The notes beneath the pieces were generated by a model. The model ran no database searches. It was not told the origin of the DNA and was given only the letters and a program-made list of their open reading frames with translations. This document shows positions 7,434 through 15,328 of a DNA stretch of 23,063 nucleotides, piece after piece (position 1 is the stretch's first letter; each line of letters starts with the position of its first letter). The position numbers and the translations under genes were made by a program. Origin of the DNA: GCA-2686765 sp036012725 (GTDB lineage Bacteria > Pseudomonadota > Alphaproteobacteria > Rhodospirillales > 2-02-FULL-58-16); NCBI GenBank assembly GCA_036012725.1, contig DASCPW010000072.1, forward strand, positions 1 through 23,063, read 5' to 3'.

Positions 7434-7716
7434 GTCCTTTTATATACTGCTATATAGGAGCCGTTGGCTTTAATGGCCGTATAGGCGGCCGATCGTCCCG
7501 CAACCTGGATTGTTTTCATGGCCCTTCCTGAAAAGAAGGACCGCGAACACCCGCTGGCGTCCATCAACACCGCTTAAAACCGCAGCATCCCGCCACTTTC
7601 CGCGATGTTCGTATTTCCCGCGACTATGCAAACCTATGCAGAACACGGCAGCAACACGCAGCCATCGGTGCGGAAAATGTGCGGAAGGATTTTTCCAGGT
7701 TCGCGGGGTGTCCCTA
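7434..7716. other. 283-bp gap before the phage-like cassette
   Basis: It begins with TATATA-CTGC-TATATA (7441-7456), which includes the presumed -10 of the ChaC-like gene. Two very short open frames lie on the plus strand, at 7519-7578 (19 codons) and 7626-7724 (32 codons, overlapping the next start by a few bases). Neither has a clear ribosome binding site or a recognisable product, so neither is called as a gene. No att-like repeat or tRNA is visible. Confidence 0.4.
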
Positions 7717-8067
7717 ATGCCTAGCGTCCCCAAACTCAACCTCATCCGTTCCGAGCGCCACCGTCGCCGTGTCGCGCAACATTGCTGCGTCATCTGCATG
7801 GGAGGTCGGCTGGTGGATGCTGGTTATACAGTCACCCAGGCCGCGCACCTGCGTGAGGGCCAGGCCGGTGGGACAGGCTACAAGCCATGCGATTTCTTAA
7901 CCGTGCCGCTCTGTGCCGAGGACAAGCAGGGGCATCACGCCGAACACGACAAAAGCCCTGTGAAGTTCCGGCTTAAATACGGGCTGGACCTGGACAAGTA
8001 CGCTTATGTGCTGGCGATGAACAGCGCGGACCCGGAAATCCGCGCCAAGGTGAGGGAGGCAGCGTGA
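7717..8067 (+). CDS. Phage-type HNH/DUF968-like nuclease
   Basis: A 116-residue protein resembling the DUF968/Ref group of phage HNH endonucleases. Visible motifs: a basic N-terminus with IRSERHRRRVAQ (10-21), CVIC (C24/C27), AAHLR (His44), GTGYKPCDF (52-60), VPLC (Cys66) and HHAEH (His73, His74, His77). The order CxxC ... AHLR ... PLC ... HxxxH is the zinc-bound HNH pattern of that group. DNA cleavage is inferred. Start choice is uncertain: ATG 7717 gives the conserved 'PKLNLIRS' start, GTG 7708 is an alternative, and the frame stays open back to 7510 with sequence that does not look coding. It is linked to the next gene by a TGATG overlap. Together they look like a remnant of a phage replication/recombination region. 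Confidence 0.75.
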   Translation: MPSVPKLNLIRSERHRRRVAQHCCVICMGGRLVDAGYTVTQAAHLREGQAGGTGYKPCDFLTVPLCAEDKQGHHAEHDKSPVKFRLKYGLDLDKYAYVLAMNSADPEIRAKVREAA

Positions 8068-8516
8068 TGGACGCAATTGAATGCAAGCTGGACAGGTTGA
8101 GCCGCTTACAAGACGGCTGCTGGTCGCTCACCCTAAAGGTTCACCCCGACGAAATGCCGCAGGAGATTGCTTTCGCCCCGATGGGCCAACGGTTCGGCCT
8201 GGCTTTTGCCAAGATTCCCGACAATCCAAACAATGAAGGTGTGGTTTTTAAGGACGGGTATACCGACGGCTCCGGCCCACCAAAGAAGCAACTGACCCCA
8301 GGCGAGAAGGCCAAGCGACACTTCGAGGCCAGCGTGGCCGATGATGACGGGGAATTTGCCAACTGGTTTCGGCATGAACTCAACATGGGTGCGACGGATA
8401 CCCGCGAAAGCGTGAAGGCATTTCTCGGCATCGAGTCCGCCAACGACATCGTTGAGGACCCGAGCAGGTGGAACGCGCTCTGGACCGACTTCAAATACAA
8501 GGACCAGAGGCAGTGA
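8067..8516 (+). CDS. Hypothetical phage-like protein
   Basis: 149 residues, not recognised. The N-terminal third (ECKLDRLSRLQDGCWSLTLKV, split here at about residues 4-24) reads like a beta-strand core, followed by 'EMPQEIAFAPMGQRFGLAFAKI' (about 28-50). The second half is charged and helical, with GEKAKRHFEASVAD (about 95-108) and a conserved-looking 'ESVKAFLGIESANDI'. No membrane segment, signal peptide or catalytic motif is evident. The ATG at 8067 has GGGAGG (8054-8059) 7 nt upstream and overlaps the nuclease stop as TGATG; the GTG at 8064 is less well spaced. Its place after a DUF968-type nuclease suggests a role in phage DNA metabolism, which is inference from position only. Confidence 0.7.
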   Translation: MDAIECKLDRLSRLQDGCWSLTLKVHPDEMPQEIAFAPMGQRFGLAFAKIPDNPNNEGVVFKDGYTDGSGPPKKQLTPGEKAKRHFEASVADDDGEFANWFRHELNMGATDTRESVKAFLGIESANDIVEDPSRWNALWTDFKYKDQRQ

Positions 8517-8552
8517 TGCACAAGGACAAGCTGAAAACCCCCGCAGCTACGG

Positions 8553-8723
8553 ATGAATACCGCAAAAGTCGTGCCCGGCGCCATGGCCAGGAAACCCAAG
8601 GACGGCGGTCCGGCCGGCTTGAATCTGGTCATTACCTTGCAAAACCGCAAGGTTTTTGCGGGTCCGGGTGCACTCCTCAAGCTGCCTACCATCCACTGGG
8701 ACAAACTGTTCTCGACGGAGTGA
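8553..8723 (+). CDS. Possible small protein, 56 residues
   Basis: Open frame with protein-like composition (GLNLVITLQNRKVFAGPGAL around residues 22-41, then PTIHWDKLF). It lies between the phage-like gene and yqgE. No homologue is recognised and no ribosome binding site is visible. An alternative frame begins at ATG 8516, in TGATG overlap with the preceding gene, but runs on into yqgE and loses protein-like character after about 30 codons. Bases 8639-8661 within it can form two exclusive hairpins. It could be the third gene of the cassette, or chance. Confidence 0.3.
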   Translation: MNTAKVVPGAMARKPKDGGPAGLNLVITLQNRKVFAGPGALLKLPTIHWDKLFSTE

Positions 8724-8740
8724 TTTCCAGTCCCGGTTTC

Positions 8741-8749
8741 TGCTATTAT
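8741..8749 (+). promoter_or_regulatory. Extended -10 element of yqgE
   Basis: TGC-TATTAT (8741-8749) fits an extended -10 with 5 of 6 core bases. It ends 7 nt before the ATG at 8757, so transcription would begin at or next to the start codon. No good -35 is seen at the right distance. Confidence 0.45.
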
Positions 8750-8756
8750 ACGTTCC

Positions 8757-9371
8757 ATGATGTTTCGGCGCATCGTGGTTTCGGTTATCGCCGCATTTGC
8801 TTTTGCCGCATCCGTACCGGCTCCGGGCGGGGAAAAGGAGGCGCGCGCTCAGAGTCTGACCGGGCAGCTTTTGATCGCCTCGTCCAAGATCGGTGATCCG
8901 AGATTTGCCGGCACGGTGATTTACATGGTCAATCACGATACCTCGGGAGCCTTCGGCCTGGTCATCAACCGCGCTATCGGCAGTGGCCCCCTGAATGCGT
9001 TGCTGAAAGGATTTGGCGTTGATGGCGGCGGGATCGCCGCAACCATCCGCCTCCATTACGGCGGTCCGGTGGAGCCGAGCCGTGGTTTCGTCCTGCACAG
9101 CAGCGACTACAAATCCGACGCCACCACCGAGGTCGATAACGAGGTGTCGATCACCACTGAACTGGATATCCTGAAGGCGATCGGCAAAGGCAACGGCCCT
9201 CGCCACAGCCTTTTCGCTCTCGGTTACGCCGGCTGGAGCGCCGGCCAACTGGAAAGGGAGCTGATGCGCCAGGATTGGCTGACGGCGCCGGCCGACAGCA
9301 AGCTAATTTTCGATGCCGATCTCGACAGCAAATGGGACCGGGCCTCGGCCCATGCGGGACTGCCATTGTGA
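8757..9371 (+). CDS. YqgE/AlgH family (UPF0301) protein with signal peptide
   Basis: The 204-residue protein has the UPF0301 core: LTGQLLIASSKIGDPRFAGT (35-54), VIYMVNHDTSGAFGLVINRA (55-74), YGGPVEP and FALGYAGWSAGQLERE. The family's molecular role is unsettled. Unlike the usual cytoplasmic members, which begin almost directly at 'L.GQLLIA', this one has a typical signal peptide: MMFRR, a hydrophobic stretch (about 6-20) and a likely cleavage site ARA-Q after residue 31. It would therefore be exported to the periplasm. No in-frame internal ATG offers a cytoplasmic form before the core. No Shine-Dalgarno is present; an extended -10 lies 7 nt upstream. Convergent with rppH. Confidence 0.9.
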   Translation: MMFRRIVVSVIAAFAFAASVPAPGGEKEARAQSLTGQLLIASSKIGDPRFAGTVIYMVNHDTSGAFGLVINRAIGSGPLNALLKGFGVDGGGIAATIRLHYGGPVEPSRGFVLHSSDYKSDATTEVDNEVSITTELDILKAIGKGNGPRHSLFALGYAGWSAGQLERELMRQDWLTAPADSKLIFDADLDSKWDRASAHAGLPL

Positions 9372-9386
9372 ACGTCGTTCTTTGGC

Positions 9387-9878
9387 CTACCGCGTTGTTG
9401 ACGCCGGCGGGCCGGCCAGGTGATGGAATTCGGCGATAACTTCCTTGCAGATCGCGCGCTTGAACGGGACGATCAGCCGGGCCAGGTCATCTATCTCCAC
9501 CCACTTCCAGTCAATGAACTCGGGATGCTCGCTGGCGTTGAGGTTGATGTCTCCGTCACCGCCGGTGAAGCGAAGGGCGAACCATCTCTGCTTTTGCCCA
9601 CGGTACTTTCCCTTCCAAACCTTGCTGACCCGCTGGGCGGGCAGATCGTAGGAAAACCAGCGCGAACTTTTGGCGAGGATCTCGGCCTTGTCGGTTCCGA
9701 TCTCTTCCGCCAGTTCCCGTAACAGTGCTTGTGCCGGCCGTTCGCCTCGCTTGATGCCGCCCTGGGGCATCTGCCAGGCCTCACCCGGAAAGTTGATGCG
9801 CCGGGCGACAAAAACCTTTCCTTCGGCATTGAACAACATTGCTCCAACACCTTTGCGGTAAGGAAGTTTGGTTTTCAT
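9387..9878 (-). CDS. rppH: RNA pyrophosphohydrolase RppH
   Basis: Nudix hydrolase that removes pyrophosphate from the 5' end of mRNA and so starts decay. The 163-residue length is typical. The Nudix box GX5EX7REUXEEXGU is complete at residues 40-61 (Gly40, Glu46, Arg54-Glu55, Glu58-Glu59). The family-specific segments PYRKGVGAML at the start, AWQMPQGGI before the box and KWKGKYRGQKQRWF (about 88-101) separate RppH from other Nudix enzymes. The start overlaps the stop of the deacetylase gene (ATGA), so it is the last gene of the gpmI-envC-ctpA operon. RppH at this position is usual in alphaproteobacteria. Confidence 0.95.
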   Translation of the reverse strand: MKTKLPYRKGVGAMLFNAEGKVFVARRINFPGEAWQMPQGGIKRGERPAQALLRELAEEIGTDKAEILAKSSRWFSYDLPAQRVSKVWKGKYRGQKQRWFALRFTGGDGDINLNASEHPEFIDWKWVEIDDLARLIVPFKRAICKEVIAEFHHLAGPPASTTR

Positions 9879-11155
9879 TCGAGAAATTGCCTGTTGGCGA
9901 CGGCGGTGACGGGAACCAGCACCAAGTTCTTGTCCGCCAATCCCGCCACCCAGGAGGCGATACGTTCCAGGCTGGAGGGGTTGGGCGAGGCAATGGCGAC
10001 GGCGGTGGACCGTTCACGGACAATAGCCTCAAGTTTGACAAGTTTGCCATCAATGGCGGTCTTTGATGGATTGTCATCGAGGACCAGGTTGCTGACTGCT
10101 CTGGGCAGGCCGATTTCGGTGGCCAGCTTCGCCGCCATGGTATGTGGCGTGGTGGCGCTGTCAATCAACATCAGCCCACGGTTCTTGATCGCTTCAAGAA
10201 CCGGCTTGAGGGCCTGTTGGTCGACCGTGAATTTCGATCCCATTGCCGTCGCTACGCCGACGTATCCGGACATCCGGCTCAACACGAAATCCATTTGCTG
10301 CTGATTCTCTTTGGGGTTTTGCGAGCTCCTGAGGGCGTAGGGCCCGGCATCGACAACCGGGAAGTGGGCCGATTCCATGGGCAGGGACAAAAGTACTTCA
10401 TGTCCTGCCTGACGAGCCAAAAAAACCCAATCGTCCAACCCAGGGGCGTAAGGATCAAAAGCCAGGGTCACCGCGCCCGGCAGCCGCTTGATGGCAGCCT
10501 CGGTCGCGGCGCGGCTCAAGCCTAAGCCGGTGATGATGATGGCGATCCTGGGGCAGGCGTCGCGTGCCTCGAAAGGCCGGGCATAGACCTGCCAGGACTT
10601 GCGGCCGTCTTCCCCCACCTTTGGCAACGGTCCCTGGGGACTTTGCTCGACCAGCGCCAAATCCGGAACCTTGGCCAGGGGTGCTTCCGGTTTCACCTCG
10701 GGTATATTGGCGAATGCAACCATCGTCACCGCCGGGATTACCACCCCCTTGCCGGGTTCTTTTTCGGCGGTGGCGATGGCGTTGAGAGAACCCGCGGCGG
10801 CACGTGGGCCCTTGGGTGGGGTCAACATGCCGCCCTGTCGCCTGGGCGGAATTGTAATTTTAACATGGGGAACGCCGGTTTCGGCCCGGTGCGAGGCTTT
10901 TGGGGTCTTTTCGTCGCCGCCAAGGAAAAACCAGACGCCACCGCCGATCAGGATCAAGGCCACCGCCCCACCGCCAATAAAGATCAGGCGGCGTAAACCG
11001 CCGCCTTTAGCCCCATCCTCATCTTCTTCATCATCATCGTTGTCGTCGTCTTCTTCTTCCTCCTCCTCCTCGTCATCCATGTCTTCGTCATCGGAATCCT
11101 TCTTTTTTCCGAAGGGAAGCTTCACATTGAACTTTTTTCCGAAGGGAAGTTTCAC
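9875..11155 (-). CDS. Divergent polysaccharide deacetylase family protein
   Basis: A 426-residue membrane-anchored protein. It starts with a duplicated KLPFGKK segment (2-8 and 12-18), then 28 residues almost entirely Asp/Glu (20-47), a membrane helix (about 57-79), a Pro/Ala-rich periplasmic linker and a divergent polysaccharide deacetylase domain (about 198-420; it opens IAIIITGLGLS and continues HEVLLSLPME). The metal-binding Asp pair of true NodB enzymes is not seen in the opening strand (TG stands where DD is expected), so catalysis is doubtful. Genes of this family normally sit beside envC and ctpA; a role in septal peptidoglycan is inferred. The GTG at 11155 has GAGGA about 11 nt upstream; an internal GTG ten codons later, in the second repeat, is an alternative start. 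Confidence 0.88.
   Translation of the reverse strand: MKLPFGKKFNVKLPFGKKKDSDDEDMDDEEEEEEEDDDNDDDEEDEDGAKGGGLRRLIFIGGGAVALILIGGGVWFFLGGDEKTPKASHRAETGVPHVKITIPPRRQGGMLTPPKGPRAAAGSLNAIATAEKEPGKGVVIPAVTMVAFANIPEVKPEAPLAKVPDLALVEQSPQGPLPKVGEDGRKSWQVYARPFEARDACPRIAIIITGLGLSRAATEAAIKRLPGAVTLAFDPYAPGLDDWVFLARQAGHEVLLSLPMESAHFPVVDAGPYALRSSQNPKENQQQMDFVLSRMSGYVGVATAMGSKFTVDQQALKPVLEAIKNRGLMLIDSATTPHTMAAKLATEIGLPRAVSNLVLDDNPSKTAIDGKLVKLEAIVRERSTAVAIASPNPSSLERIASWVAGLADKNLVLVPVTAVANRQFLE
11102..11155 (-). repeat. 30-bp-period direct repeat at the deacetylase start
   Basis: Two 24-nt copies (11132-11155 and 11102-11125), identical but for one base, repeat with a period of 30 bp, or 10 codons. Each begins with GTG, so each copy offers a start codon followed by KLPFGKK. 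In-frame duplication of the gene's own 5' end is the simplest origin. Confidence 0.8.
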
Positions 11156-11186
11156 TTTTTAAACCATCCTCAACGGCTTTCACCCG

Positions 11187-12518
11187 TCAATTGGTTTTAG
11201 CTGTCATTTTATCCGAAAAGAAGGCAACACCGCGTAAAAGGTCAAGCGCTCGAGCTAGTTGGTAATCTTGGGAAATAGGCGTTTTCGCCCTTTTTGCTTT
11301 GTCATCCTTTTTATCCTTGCCGCTCTTGTCTTTTTGCTTGTCCATCTCTTTTTCTTTCGCGGGGGCCGCACCGTTATCGAGGGCGCCGCGCAAATCCGCT
11401 TCGCGGCGCCGTCCCTGGGCGACGATGGTCTCGATTTTAGCTTGCTTGACGGTGATGTCGGGCTCGATGCCCACCGCCTGGATCGACCGCCCGGAGGGTG
11501 TGAAATAGCGCGCCGTGGTCAACCGCATGGCACCTCGACCGGACAACGGAATGATGGTTTGCACCGATCCCTTGCCAAAGGATTTGGTGCCAAGGACGAT
11601 GGCCCGGTGATGATCCTGCAAGGAGCCGGCGACGATCTCGGAGGCCGAGGCCGAGCCGCTATTGATCATTACCACCATCGGCAAGCTCTTGGCCAGGTCG
11701 CCGGGGCGGGCGTTGTAGCGTTGCGTTTCCTCGGCCCGCCGAGAGCGTGTGGAAACGATCTCTCCTTTGTCTAGAAAGGCATCGGACACGGCCACGGCTT
11801 GATCGAGAAGGCCACCAGGATTGTTGCGCAAATCGAGCACGATGCCGTGCAAGTTATCACCCAGTTTCTCATGCATCTCGGTTATCGCCTCCTTCACCCC
11901 CTTGCTTGCCTGTTCATTAAACGAGGTGATGCGCAGGTACCCTATATTGTCTTCCAGACGTGAGCGTACGGATTTGATCTGGATGATGGCGCGGGTAATC
12001 GTGACGTCGAAGGGATCGCTGCCCTCGCGGCGGATCGTCAAACGGATGTCGGTGCCGACGCGGCCGCGCATTTTGTCGACCGCTTGTCCCAGGGTCAGTC
12101 CAAGCACCGGGTCGCTGTCGAGATGGGTGATCAAATCGCCGGGTTCAACGCCGGCGCGATAGGCGGGGGTGTCGTCAATGGGAGAAATAACCTTGACCAG
12201 CCCGCTCTCCATGCTGACCTGAATGCCCAACCCTCCGAACTCGCCTTTGGTCTGGACCTGCATCTCGCGGAATCTTTTAGCATTGAGGTAACTGGAGTGG
12301 GGATCAAGGGATGACAACATGCCGGTGATGGCGGCTTCAATTAGTGATTCATCGGTTGATTCCTCGACATAATCAACGCGAACGCGCTCGAAAACATCCC
12401 CAAACAAGTTGAGAAGCCGATATGTGTCGGCAATGTTTTCTTCCGCTTCGGCTGTCGCCCCCGGAGACGAGACCAAAATGCAAGCCACGGCGGTCACAAA
12501 GAATATTCGACATTTCAT
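11187..12518 (-). CDS. ctpA: Carboxy-terminal processing protease CtpA (S41)
   Basis: Periplasmic serine protease that trims or degrades envelope proteins, including peptidoglycan hydrolases and their regulators in other species. The 443 residues comprise a signal peptide (cleavage near residue 23, ATA-EA), an N-terminal helical segment with SSLDPHSSYL (69-78), a PDZ domain (about 95-165; GGLGIQV) and an S41 protease domain. Catalytic Ser291 lies in NSGSASASEI and Lys316 in SFGKGSVQ, 25 residues apart as in the family. A Lys-rich charged insertion (about 385-412) precedes the C-terminal helix. The start overlaps the envC stop (ATGA). Its place with envC and the deacetylase suggests work in cell-wall remodelling. 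Confidence 0.95.
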   Translation of the reverse strand: MKCRIFFVTAVACILVSSPGATAEAEENIADTYRLLNLFGDVFERVRVDYVEESTDESLIEAAITGMLSSLDPHSSYLNAKRFREMQVQTKGEFGGLGIQVSMESGLVKVISPIDDTPAYRAGVEPGDLITHLDSDPVLGLTLGQAVDKMRGRVGTDIRLTIRREGSDPFDVTITRAIIQIKSVRSRLEDNIGYLRITSFNEQASKGVKEAITEMHEKLGDNLHGIVLDLRNNPGGLLDQAVAVSDAFLDKGEIVSTRSRRAEETQRYNARPGDLAKSLPMVVMINSGSASASEIVAGSLQDHHRAIVLGTKSFGKGSVQTIIPLSGRGAMRLTTARYFTPSGRSIQAVGIEPDITVKQAKIETIVAQGRRREADLRGALDNGAAPAKEKEMDKQKDKSGKDKKDDKAKRAKTPISQDYQLARALDLLRGVAFFSDKMTAKTN

Positions 12519-13753
12519 CCGCTTATCCTATTTTTACGTGCCGCCAACCATGGCAAAGGATTGATCGGTTGGCCATTACGGCGCAGTTCCAGATAAAGAA
12601 CCGGCCTTGCTCCCGCCGGGCGTCCCATGATGCCGACCGGCTCGCCGGCCACGACCATTTGCCCAATAACACTATCAATGCGGGCTAACCCGGCAAGAAG
12701 ACTATGATATCCCTCGCCGTGTTCAATGATCAAGAGTTGCCCGTAACCGCGGAAAGTGCCCGCGAACACCACCTGACCGTCGTAGGTGGCGATCACCTGG
12801 GCACGGGATATGGTTTCGATGGTGATACCCTTGCGGCTCACGCCGTTGCCGATATCTTGCCCATACAGCCCGGCCAACCGGCCGACAGCGGGAAAGGGCA
12901 GGGTTCCCCGTAGCCTGCTGATGGGGCCAGCGGTTGATGGGACCGGAACCTTGCCGACGGCGGTTCCGCCTTTGGCTTTGCCCCGCGCCGCTTTCCCTAT
13001 CGCCCGTTTACGTTTTGCTTTTTGCAGGCGGGACAGAAGATCATGCAGGCTATTCGCCTTTTTGGCCAGGGCCCGTATCCGGTTTGCCGTTTGTTGGCTC
13101 TTGGTATCGGTTTGCCGTTTGAATTTGGTTTTTTCGGCTGACAGTCTTTTCAGCAGCGTCCGTTGTCTTTTGCGCTTCTCCACGGCGTCGTCCAGTTCCG
13201 TTCGCCGCCGGTCTATCTCTCCCCGGGCGTCGAGGAGACCGGCGAGTTCGTCCCTGAGACGGCTGGCGTTCCTTTCAATGCCGGGCAGGGCGCCACGCAG
13301 CAAAATGGCGCTGCGGACCATGTCGGAAGGGCTCAAAGGCTGGGCCATCATGGCCTCTGGCGGATTGCGTGCAAGTCGTGACAAGGCCATGAAGACGTGC
13401 ACGAACTGATTGCGCTGTTGTTTGAGGCGGTTGCTTTTGGTCTTCTCGGAGAGGGCCAGCACATCCAGCCTGTCCTCCAGGCGGGTAACTTCCGCCTCAT
13501 GAGTCTGGATGACCTTAGCGGCGGCGATCAGTTGACGGCGTAGTTGTTGAAGATCCTTGGCCAGGGCGGCGGACTTGCGTTTAAGCGCCTTGTCGGTCTT
13601 GCGGCTTTTGCCGAGAGCGCGTTTGACCTCGTCAAGGCGTTGGCCGGTATTGGATGGTTCTTGAGCGGCCCAAGCCAGCGGCGGCGGAAAGATCAGCCAG
13701 GCCGCCGCCAACAGGCCCGGCAGTTGCAAATAGAGGAAGTGGAATTGGCGCAT
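12515..13753 (-). CDS. envC: EnvC-type murein hydrolase activator (degenerate LytM)
   Basis: A 412-residue exported protein: signal peptide (about 1-29, AWA-A), a long Arg/Lys-rich coiled coil (about 35-255), a flexible basic linker with AIGKAARGKAKGG, and a C-terminal LytM/M23 domain (about 295-405). The zinc ligands of active M23 enzymes are missing: the HxGxD site reads SRKGITIE and the HxH site reads YLELRRNG, although HGEGYHSLLAGL and PINPLPWL keep the fold. This is the hallmark of EnvC-like activators, which switch on amidases and are controlled by FtsEX; ftsEX lies at 1094-2763. It begins directly after the gpmI stop with no gap. Confidence 0.92.
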   Translation of the reverse strand: MRQFHFLYLQLPGLLAAAWLIFPPPLAWAAQEPSNTGQRLDEVKRALGKSRKTDKALKRKSAALAKDLQQLRRQLIAAAKVIQTHEAEVTRLEDRLDVLALSEKTKSNRLKQQRNQFVHVFMALSRLARNPPEAMMAQPLSPSDMVRSAILLRGALPGIERNASRLRDELAGLLDARGEIDRRRTELDDAVEKRKRQRTLLKRLSAEKTKFKRQTDTKSQQTANRIRALAKKANSLHDLLSRLQKAKRKRAIGKAARGKAKGGTAVGKVPVPSTAGPISRLRGTLPFPAVGRLAGLYGQDIGNGVSRKGITIETISRAQVIATYDGQVVFAGTFRGYGQLLIIEHGEGYHSLLAGLARIDSVIGQMVVAGEPVGIMGRPAGARPVLYLELRRNGQPINPLPWLAARKNRISG

Positions 13754-15328
13754 TTACCGAACGGCGGCGCGGTCGGCGCCGTCCTCGAGGATGAGAGACC
13801 GGCCGGTCATTTCTTTCGGCCGCGGAAGTCCCAGCAATCGAAGTAGCGTTGGCGCCACGTCGGCCAAACGGCCGTCCCGCAAGTGCCACTTGCCGCCGCC
13901 CGACAGCACCACCGGCACCCGGTTCAGGCTGTGCGCTGTATGCGGCTGGCTAGTGCCGGGGCCGTACATTTGTTCACAGTTGCCGTGGTCGGCGGTAATA
14001 AGCAACATGCCACCGGCCTCGCTCACCGCCCGTTCCAGACGGCCCAGGCAGATATCGACGCATTTGGCGGCCTTGATGGCGGCCGACAAGATACCGGTAT
14101 GGCCAACCATGTCGCCGTTGGCGTAGTTGACGACAACCAAATCGAAACGGTTTTTGCCGATAGCCGCGATCAGTTTGTCCGTTATCTGGGGGGCCGACAT
14201 TTCGGGTGTCAGGTCATAGGTGGCGACTTGCGGCGACGGGACCAAGGTCCGTTCCTCACCCGGGAAAACCGTCTCCAGGCCGCCGTTGAGGAAAAAAGTG
14301 ACATGGGCGTATTTTTCGGTCTCGGCGATCCTCAGTTGGCTCATGCCCGCGTTGGCCACCACTTCTCCCAATATGTTTTTGAGTTCCAGGGACGGGAATA
14401 GGGAGGCAAAATTCTTGTTGAGTTCGGCCGAATATTCGGTCAAGCCGGACAGCGCCGCGAAACGGACGAGGCGGGAACGTTGAAAAGCCTCAAAATCGGG
14501 ATCGGTGAGCAGGCTTAAAATCTGCCTTGCCCTATCGGCGCGGAAGTTGGCCATGAGAAGGGCATCACCATCGGTCATTCCCCCGTAACCTTCGATGACG
14601 GTGGGCAGCACGAATTCATCGCCGGTGCCGGCGGCGTAACTTTGCTCAATGGCGGTAATGGGATCGGGCGCCGTTTCCCCAACCCCATTGACCATCGCCG
14701 AATAGGCTTTCTCTAGCCTTTCCCAGCGCTGGTCCCGGTCCATGGAGTAGTAGCGCCCGCCAACCGTGGCGATGGTAAAATCCGCCATGGCGGCGGTGTC
14801 GACGAGGAATTTCTCCATAAAACCCCGGGCGCTCTTGGGTGGGGTGTCGCGGCCGTCAAGAAAGGCGTGCATGGCGATGGGTATCCCAGCCTCATTGATG
14901 GCGCCGGCCAGGACCGTAAAATGGTCCTGATGGGAATGGACCCCGCCCGGTGACAACAAGCCCATCAGGTGACAGGTTCCGCCGCTTTTCCTCAGCTTGG
15001 CCATCAGATCGAGAAGCACCGGGTTTTTACTCAACAAGCCATTACTGATCGCCATGTTGATGCGCGGCAGGTCTTGCATGACGATACGCCCGGCGCCCAA
15101 GTTCATATGGCCGACCTCGGAATTGCCCATCTGCCCATCCGGCAAGCCGACATGCCGGCCCGCCGCGTCGAGCCGTGCCGAAGGCAAGGTAGCCATGAAA
15201 CGGTCCCAATTGGGGGTATGAGCCAAGGTGACGGCATTATCGTTTCGTTGGAGACTGCTCCCCCAGCCGTCGAGGACGCAGAGAACGACGGGACGAGCCC
15301 GATCGCCGATGATGTTGATGTCTGGCAT
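13754..15328 (-). CDS. gpmI: 2,3-bisphosphoglycerate-independent phosphoglycerate mutase
   Basis: Interconverts 3- and 2-phosphoglycerate in glycolysis and gluconeogenesis, using two metal ions and a phosphoserine. At 524 residues it has the usual length. Asp20 in VLDGWG binds metal and Ser70 in GQMGNSEVGHMNLGAG is the phosphorylated serine. GGVHSHQDH, FLDGRDTPP, GRYYSMDRD, NFRADRARQ and TADHGNCEQM follow in the family order. First gene of the operon that includes envC, ctpA, the deacetylase and rppH. No Shine-Dalgarno precedes the ATG; TATATA (15342-15337) ends 8 nt upstream, so a leaderless message is possible. Confidence 0.96.
   Translation of the reverse strand: MPDINIIGDRARPVVLCVLDGWGSSLQRNDNAVTLAHTPNWDRFMATLPSARLDAAGRHVGLPDGQMGNSEVGHMNLGAGRIVMQDLPRINMAISNGLLSKNPVLLDLMAKLRKSGGTCHLMGLLSPGGVHSHQDHFTVLAGAINEAGIPIAMHAFLDGRDTPPKSARGFMEKFLVDTAAMADFTIATVGGRYYSMDRDQRWERLEKAYSAMVNGVGETAPDPITAIEQSYAAGTGDEFVLPTVIEGYGGMTDGDALLMANFRADRARQILSLLTDPDFEAFQRSRLVRFAALSGLTEYSAELNKNFASLFPSLELKNILGEVVANAGMSQLRIAETEKYAHVTFFLNGGLETVFPGEERTLVPSPQVATYDLTPEMSAPQITDKLIAAIGKNRFDLVVVNYANGDMVGHTGILSAAIKAAKCVDICLGRLERAVSEAGGMLLITADHGNCEQMYGPGTSQPHTAHSLNRVPVVLSGGGKWHLRDGRLADVAPTLLRLLGLPRPKEMTGRSLILEDGADRAAVR

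Noticed and set aside
7519..7724. Two tiny plus-strand frames before the HNH gene
   Set aside because: 19 and 32 codons, no ribosome binding site and no recognisable product.
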